DNA of 64,000 bases from JAJFJD01 sp965228695 (GTDB taxonomy: Bacteria > Pseudomonadota > Alphaproteobacteria > UBA8366). A model generated the notes under the pieces. The model was not told where the DNA came from. It did no database searches and was given only the letters and a program-made list of their open reading frames with translations. This document shows positions 59,500 through 64,000 of the stretch, one piece after another (within the stretch, counting starts at the first letter, position 1; every line of letters starts with the position of its first letter). A program made the position numbers and the translations under genes. The stretch spans positions 3,782,001 through 3,846,000 of the forward strand of contig CBDDIB010000002.1 in assembly GCA_965228695.1 (NCBI GenBank), given 5' to 3'.

Positions 59500-61185
59500 C
59501 TACCCCTTACCGGCGGAAGCCTCGCGGATGGCGGTCAGGGTCGTCCGCGTGGTGATCAATTCGGGATCGACCCGCAGCTCAAGCAGCGCGATACGTCCCG
59601 ACTTTTGGGCCCGGTCGAAAGCGCCTTCGAAGTCCTCGGTCCGTTCGACCGCTTCGGCAAACGCGCCATAGCTTTCCGCCCATTTCACGAAGTCGGGATT
59701 TTGCAACGCCACCGCATAGTCGTGGCCCGGATAGTCGCGGTCCTGATGCATCCGGATCGTGCCGTACATGTTGTTGTTCACGACCAGGATGATCGGCGCC
59801 GAGCCATGCTGCACGGCGGTGCCGATCTCCTGACCCGTCATCATCACGCCGCCGTCGCCGACGAAACACACGACCGGGCTTTCGGGACGGACGATCTTGG
59901 CCGCGATCGCCGCCGGCACCGCATAGCCCATGGCCCCGCTGGTCGGGCCGATCTGGGTACGGAATTCCCGGAACTTGTAGAAACGCTGCGGCCAGCCGGA
60001 AAAGTTGCCGGCATCGTTCACGATCACCGCGTCGTCCGGCAGGACTTCGTTCAGGTGATCCATCACCACATGCATGTCGAGCCCGCCCGGCATTTCGCGG
60101 CTGGGCTTCCAGTTCTCGAGCTGGTCCTGCCGCGCCGCCTCGGCCCATCCGGACCATGCGGTGGAATCGACCGGGTCGAGCGCCCGCGCGGCGGCGGCGA
60201 AGCCGGCCATCGAGGCGCAGATCGGCAGGTCGGGCCGATAGACCCGCCCCAACTCGCCCGGATCCATGTAGACATGAACCAAGGTCTGGTCCGGCTTCGG
60301 CAGCTTGACGAGGGAGTATCCCGACGTGGTCATTTCGCCCAATCGCGACCCGACGACGATGAACAGATCGCAGTCACGTACCCGCTGCGCCAGTTGCGGG
60401 CTGATGCTGGTGCCGAGATCGCCGACATAGTTCCGATGATCGTTGTCGAACAGGTCCTGGCAGCGGAAGGACGCGGCCGTCGGCAGATTATTGGCTTCGG
60501 CAAAAGCCAGCATGTCGGCGCAGGCTTCCTTGCTCCATCCCGCGCCGCCGAGCACCATCAACGGCCGCTGCGCTTTCGCCAGCAAATCCCGCAGCGCCGC
60601 CATGTCTTCCGCCCCGGCGCCGGGCCGCGCGGTCTGATAGGGCGCGGCATCGGCGACATCGGTCAGGTCCCGCTGCATGTCTTCCGGCAACGACACCGCA
60701 ACCGGTCCCGGCCGTCCGGACATCGCGGTATGAAACGCTTGGCTGATCAGTTCGGGAATGCGTTCTGCGGACTCGATTTGAATGACCGATTTAGCGATCG
60801 CGCCGTAGAATTTTCGGTAATCGACTTCCTGAAACGCCTCGCGGTATTCCTGATCGCGGGCGACCTGGCCAATGAACACGACCATCGGCGTCGAATCCTG
60901 CATCGCGGTATGGACGCCGATCGACCCGTTGCACGCGCCGGGCCCTCGCGTGACGAAGGCGATGCCCGGCTTCCCGGTCATCTTGCCGTAGCTCTCGGCC
61001 ATGTTCGTCACGCCGCCTTCCTGACGGCAGGTGATCATGCGGATGTCGTCCCGCGCATCATGCAGTGCGTCGAGCGTCGCCAGATAGCTTTCGCCCGGCA
61101 CGCAGAAGGCGGTATCCACGCCGTGAATTCGAAGCTGGTCGACCAGCACCTGGCCGCCGGTCCGCTGGTTTGCGCCTGCGCTCAT
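59500..61185 (-). CDS. thiamine diphosphate-dependent enzyme (acetolactate synthase-like)
   Basis: 561 residues with the three ThDP domains. The activating glutamate lies in FCVPGESYLATLDALHD or, at the usual position, TCRQEGGVTNMAESYG; the ThDP/Mg motif is GDGGVMMTG...NNN. The family includes acetolactate synthase, benzoylformate and oxalyl-CoA decarboxylases. FAD-site details are not decisive, so the reaction is open. Start at 61185 (MSAGANQRTGG) since GGGAGGA precedes it. Transcribed in the direction of the TRAP genes; the neighbouring cupin gene is on the same strand. Confidence 0.88.
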   Translation of the reverse strand: MSAGANQRTGGQVLVDQLRIHGVDTAFCVPGESYLATLDALHDARDDIRMITCRQEGGVTNMAESYGKMTGKPGIAFVTRGPGACNGSIGVHTAMQDSTPMVVFIGQVARDQEYREAFQEVDYRKFYGAIAKSVIQIESAERIPELISQAFHTAMSGRPGPVAVSLPEDMQRDLTDVADAAPYQTARPGAGAEDMAALRDLLAKAQRPLMVLGGAGWSKEACADMLAFAEANNLPTAASFRCQDLFDNDHRNYVGDLGTSISPQLAQRVRDCDLFIVVGSRLGEMTTSGYSLVKLPKPDQTLVHVYMDPGELGRVYRPDLPICASMAGFAAAARALDPVDSTAWSGWAEAARQDQLENWKPSREMPGGLDMHVVMDHLNEVLPDDAVIVNDAGNFSGWPQRFYKFREFRTQIGPTSGAMGYAVPAAIAAKIVRPESPVVCFVGDGGVMMTGQEIGTAVQHGSAPIILVVNNNMYGTIRMHQDRDYPGHDYAVALQNPDFVKWAESYGAFAEAVERTEDFEGAFDRAQKSGRIALLELRVDPELITTRTTLTAIREASAGKG

Positions 61186-61293
61186 GGATCCTCCCGGGTT
61201 TTTCATTGGGTCCGGCCGAGGCCGGCACCTGTACGCAACCGTTATAGGCATCCCGCCGCACCCTTGTACAGCGGCCGGCCGCGGCTTCTCGCG

Positions 61294-61977
61294 CTATACG
61301 GCGAGATGGCCCGATTTTACGTAAACGGTGCCGCCGGTCTCGGACGACAGGGCCAACGCCTCACCCGCCGGCACACGCAACCAACTGCCGGCGACGAAAT
61401 GGTCGGCGTCGTTATTGAATGCGCCGTCCAGGACGAAAATCTCGGTGCCGCCCGGATGATCGAGCATGACGCCGCCCAAACGGGGTTCGCAACACACCAA
61501 CCGCATGGTTTCCGGGTAACCGGTCTCTTCATACAGCAGCAGGTCGAGGACGCCGGGCGTCCCGGTATCGCGCCACGGCGCGCTGGCGGTGTCCACCTTG
61601 ACCTGCCGCCGCGACAGGCCGGGATACTGCCGCAGTTTCACGAACAGCACGCACCCCTTTTCCGAAAAGGGCGCGTGACTGAAGCCTTCCGGGTTCAAAA
61701 GATAGCTGCCCGCCGGGTAATCGCCATACTCGTCGGAAAAGACGCCGTCCAGCACGAGGATCTCCTCGCCGTCGGGATGTTCGTGCGACGAAAAACTGCT
61801 GTTGGCATCGTATCGCACGACCGACGTGACCCGACCGGCCTCCGCCGGCCCGGAAAGATCGAGCCGCTTGCGCCACACCGATGGGCTGGGACTCTCCTGC
61901 CACTCCATCGCCGCGGTATGGGCGACGGCAAATGCGGTGAAATCGGCGTTCAGCGAAAGTGACTCGCTCAAATCCAT
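61294..61977 (-). CDS. ChrR-like double-cupin protein
   Basis: 227 residues containing two cupin barrels: the first has SSFSSHEHPDGEEILVLDG with metal-type histidines, the second DHPGGTEIFVLDGAFNNDAD. It resembles the cupin (ChrR C-terminal-like) domain of anti-sigma factors but lacks the zinc-binding anti-sigma N-terminus. Start at 61977 (MDLSESLSLNAD), preceded by AGGGGA. May be an enzyme acting with the ThDP gene next to it; unproven. Confidence 0.78.
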   Translation of the reverse strand: MDLSESLSLNADFTAFAVAHTAAMEWQESPSPSVWRKRLDLSGPAEAGRVTSVVRYDANSSFSSHEHPDGEEILVLDGVFSDEYGDYPAGSYLLNPEGFSHAPFSEKGCVLFVKLRQYPGLSRRQVKVDTASAPWRDTGTPGVLDLLLYEETGYPETMRLVCCEPRLGGVMLDHPGGTEIFVLDGAFNNDADHFVAGSWLRVPAGEALALSSETGGTVYVKSGHLAV

Positions 61978-62061
61978 ATCCCCTGCGGTACCATATGTGT
62001 TGAAATAGAGTCTTCGCACGCCCGTTCAATATATCGGGCGCCCGGTCGGGAGGCACTACTT

Positions 62062-62481
62062 ATGCAGAAGCAGGACAAACCCCGCATTTCGCACTTGGCG
62101 CTGAAGGTCGAGGATGTCGACGCGGCGGCGGACTTCTATAAAGCCCTGTTCGGATTCACCGAGGTGTCACGCCATCGCGACGGCGACCATGTTTCCCTGC
62201 ACCTGACCGACGGGCATCTCGATCTCGCCCTGGTCCGATACGACACGGCGGACAGCATGATGGGCAATCAGGCCGGGCCCGGCCCCTGCATCCACCATTT
62301 CGGGATCGATGTCGGTGACATGGAGGCGTACCGGTCGGCGATCGAGGCGCACGGCGGCGTGACCTTCGGCGATCCGACGAATCCCGGTGAGAAAGTCCTG
62401 AAGTTCCGAGTTCCGGGCGGCGGCGGCATAACGGAGATCGCGCCCTTCGGATTCCATTCCAGAAAGTCCAAAGACCTCTAG
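62062..62481 (+). CDS. VOC (glyoxalase/dioxygenase) superfamily protein
   Basis: 139 residues, VOC fold. RISHLALKVEDVDAAADFYK opens the first beta-alpha unit; GPCIHHFGIDVGDMEAY opens the second. Metal-ligand candidates are His in ISHLAL and IHHFGI, and the glutamate in GITEIAPFG. GGGAGG lies 8 bases before the ATG. Convergent with the glutaredoxin-DinB selenoprotein gene. Reaction unknown. Confidence 0.85.
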   Translation: MQKQDKPRISHLALKVEDVDAAADFYKALFGFTEVSRHRDGDHVSLHLTDGHLDLALVRYDTADSMMGNQAGPGPCIHHFGIDVGDMEAYRSAIEAHGGVTFGDPTNPGEKVLKFRVPGGGGITEIAPFGFHSRKSKDL

Positions 62482-62496
62482 GCGAAAACCATCCGG

Positions 62497-63279
62497 CTAG
62501 GTGGCGGCCGCATCCGGTTCGTCGTCCCAGACCTTTTCCGGCACCGGCAGGCCATCGAGATCGTCCGCCGAGAGCGGACTGTCCGGCGTGATGCCCTTTT
62601 GCTCCAGGATCATCGCGGTCTGCCGCACATGCTGCGCGGCATGCCATGTCGTACGCTCGAAGACATCATGGATCGGCTGGTCGCCGAAATAGGTCGGCAC
62701 CATCTGCTCGCCGGTGACGTCTTCGAGCTGCAGCCACCATTTCTTGACCCGTTTTCGGATTTCGTCACCATACGCGGCGATATCGTCGACCGTCTGCATG
62801 TCGTCCGGCGGCGGCGTGGTCAGCATCTCGTAGCTCAACGTCTCGCCCTCGGTCATTTCGAGAAAAGCCTCGGGAATGCGGAAGATATGGTGCCCTAGAA
62901 CGCGGAAGCTGCGGTCCCGGTTGGGCAGTTTTTCGGAAAGCGCCTCGTTCGGCAACTGCCGCCACAGCCGTTGTGCCGTCGCTAACACGAGATCGAGCTT
63001 TTCCACGAGTTCGGGCATCGACAAGGTCGGCGCCACCGCCGCATCGATGTCGAGGAATTCCGCGACATCGCGCAGCGACTGCGCATACACGAAGTCTTCG
63101 CCCTTGGAAACGATGGGAACGGAGGTCGCGCCGAGGCTCGACAGCAGGTCCATACCCGCCGTGTTCCCTTCGACGTTTACGGATTCATGATCGATGTTTT
63201 GAGACGAAAGAAACTCTTTCGCACGAAGGCAGCTTGTTCACCCGGGGCGCCAAAAGACTCTGATCGTTTCCGCAGACAC
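62497..63279 (-). CDS. glutaredoxin-DinB fusion selenoprotein with in-frame UGA (Sec14)
   Basis: 260 residues when the in-frame TGA at 63238-63240 is read as selenocysteine. GTG start at 63279 has AGGAG 7 bases upstream. The protein opens MSAETIRVFWRPGUTSCLRA, then KEFLSSQNIDHESVNV and LLSSLGATSVPIVSKGEDFV: a glutaredoxin-like domain in which the first cysteine of the usual PGCTSC motif is encoded by UGA (UxxC). From about residue 100 follows a DinB-type four-helix domain (including TTWHAAQHVRQT), thought to be metal-binding. The frame is open throughout except for the UGA. A hairpin follows at 63205-63221. A standard caller would start at 63153 and lose the redox site. Identity and Sec decoding are inferred, with strong internal support. 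Confidence 0.88.
63205..63221 (-). promoter_or_regulatory. bacterial SECIS-like hairpin of glutaredoxin-DinB gene
   Basis: Stem CGAAAG/CUUUCG with loop AGUUU starts 16 nt after the UGA; the loop begins at nt 23 and has G at position 2. Six perfect pairs plus a possible G-U below. It has the same spacing and loop-G placement as the SelW hairpin at 11260-11274. Confidence 0.7.
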
Positions 63280-63404
63280 AACGTTCTCCTGAAATTGATG
63301 TTCTCAGTATAGCCGCCGCATGCGACGCGGCAAATCACATGATCGTCGATCGGCTTGCGGACCTGGGTACTAGTACCTATGTGCTGATTAGAAGATTCTC
63401 GCAA

Positions 63405-63598
63405 CTTGCGTTTAAGAAAAACCGGACGCTCGAAATTTTATGACAAGGATTGAACAAAGAAAGAAGCAAAAAATTAAGATAAAATGCTATATTTCTGTAA
63501 TACAATAATACTACGATTGTCCGTTATTTCTATTTGAACTTGACAATAGATGGATAGGGGCCTGGGAAATAAACACGACCTTTATGGGATCGAAACGC
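63405..63598. other. AT-rich intergenic region before dehydrogenase gene
   Basis: About 190 bases that are visibly AT-richer than the rest of the window. They contain a perfect ATTGTC...GACAAT dyad with a 20-base spacer (right half within TTGACAAT) and TTGACA at the -35-like position, but no convincing -10. Together with 63280-63404 this is the gene-free stretch between the divergent selenoprotein and dehydrogenase genes. Probably the promoter region for both. Confidence 0.4.
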
Positions 63599-64000
63599 AT
63601 GACTGTATTCAACTCACCGGAATTCGATAATCACGAACAAGTCGTCTTCTGCGCCGACGCCGACAGCGGCCTCCGCGCGATCATCGCCATCCACAACACC
63701 AATCTCGGCCCGGCCCTCGGCGGCTGCCGCATGTGGCCCTATGCCGACGACGCCGAAGCGCTGCAGGACGCACTTCGCCTGGCGCGCGGCATGACCTACA
63801 AATCGGCGATCACCGGCTTGCCCTACGGCGGCGGCAAGGCGGTCATCATCGGCGACCCGAAATCGCAGAAAAACGAAGCGCTGCTCCGCGCCATGGGACG
63901 GTTCGTCGACTCGCTCGGCGGGCGCTACCAGACGGCCGAGGATGTCGGCACGACCGTGGCCGACATGGATATCCTGCGCCAGGAAACCGAGTTCGCGCAT
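63599..64000 (+). CDS. leucine/glutamate/phenylalanine/valine dehydrogenase family protein, N-terminal part
   Basis: 134 codons, open to the window edge. MTVFNSPEFDNHEQVVFCAD leads into the Glu/Leu/Phe/Val dehydrogenase dimerisation domain: HNTNLGPALGGCRMWPYADD, ARGMTYKSAITGLPYGGGKA with the catalytic lysine, and QTAEDVGTTVADMD. Closest to leucine dehydrogenases (Leu/Val deaminating, NAD-dependent). The C-terminal NAD-binding half is outside the window. It would link branched-chain amino-acid catabolism to ammonium supply. Confidence 0.92.
   Translation, partial: MTVFNSPEFDNHEQVVFCADADSGLRAIIAIHNTNLGPALGGCRMWPYADDAEALQDALRLARGMTYKSAITGLPYGGGKAVIIGDPKSQKNEALLRAMGRFVDSLGGRYQTAEDVGTTVADMDILRQETEFAH

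Noticed and set aside
59605..61962. 785-codon open frame on the plus strand over the ThDP and cupin genes
   Set aside because: Antisense to two well-supported genes, no domain, and composition typical of a GC-bias shadow frame.
63177..63404. 75-codon minus-strand ORF overlapping the glutaredoxin start region
   Set aside because: It is out of frame with the glutaredoxin domain and explains no motif; the UGA-containing frame accounts for the conserved residues.

Overview
The window is a GC-rich proteobacterial chromosome segment, most likely from an alphaproteobacterium of the Rhodospirillales type. The evidence is a glnB-glnA operon behind a sigma-54-type promoter, adjacent gltB-gltD, a CheZ-family protein, two TRAP transporter loci, three taurine-type dioxygenases, CaiB/acyl-CoA dehydrogenase genes, an OmpR/EnvZ pair and ParE. 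Taxonomy is inferred from gene content only. There is no phage, transposon, CRISPR array or rRNA; the one RNA gene is tRNA-His.

Layout. 1-59: start of a methyltransferase. 107-11323 (all minus): AsmA-like protein, Asp/Glu racemase-family protein, IclR regulator, TRAP transporter (DctM, DctQ, DctP), a possible 30-aa peptide ahead of a terminator, a GMC oxidoreductase, two Fe(II)/2-oxoglutarate dioxygenases and a SelW-like selenoprotein. 11.5-16.3 kb: GlcG-like protein, Imm31-like protein, crotonase, third dioxygenase, PAS/GAF histidine kinase. 16.6-22.7 kb: glutamate synthase. 22.9-27.2 kb: a broken MscS-TM/MgtE remnant, an MscS channel, AstE-like and RimK-like enzymes and a decayed RimB-like protease. 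27.3-36.1 kb: tRNA-His, aminotransferase, glnBA, two caspase-fold (C13) proteins, parE. 36.1-43.6 kb: hydrolases, EamA transporter, SDR, ArgJ paralogue, VWA protein and small AT-richer orphan genes. 43.8-53.2 kb: DEAD-box helicase, two-component system, Spy-like and His-rich envelope proteins, acyl-CoA dehydrogenase with CoA-transferase, cupin, CheZ. 53.3-59.2 kb: TRAP permease with three tandem solute-binding paralogues. 59.5-64 kb: ThDP enzyme, cupin, VOC protein, a glutaredoxin-DinB selenoprotein, and the start of a leucine-type dehydrogenase.

The main discovery is two genes that ordinary gene calling would truncate or miss because they contain an in-frame UGA at a redox-active position. 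One (11105-11323, minus) is a SelW/Rdx protein with a CGVU motif. The other (62497-63279, minus) is a glutaredoxin-DinB fusion with a UTSC active site. In both, a small hairpin begins exactly 16 nt after the UGA and has G at loop position 2, as expected for a bacterial SECIS element. The organism should therefore encode selenocysteine machinery elsewhere.

Functionally, the window combines nitrogen assimilation (PII, GS, GOGAT), uptake of organic acids by TRAP systems with catabolic enzymes beside them, and envelope or stress sensing. Both TRAP loci have strong hairpins between the solute-binding gene and the permease genes, which could set unequal expression.
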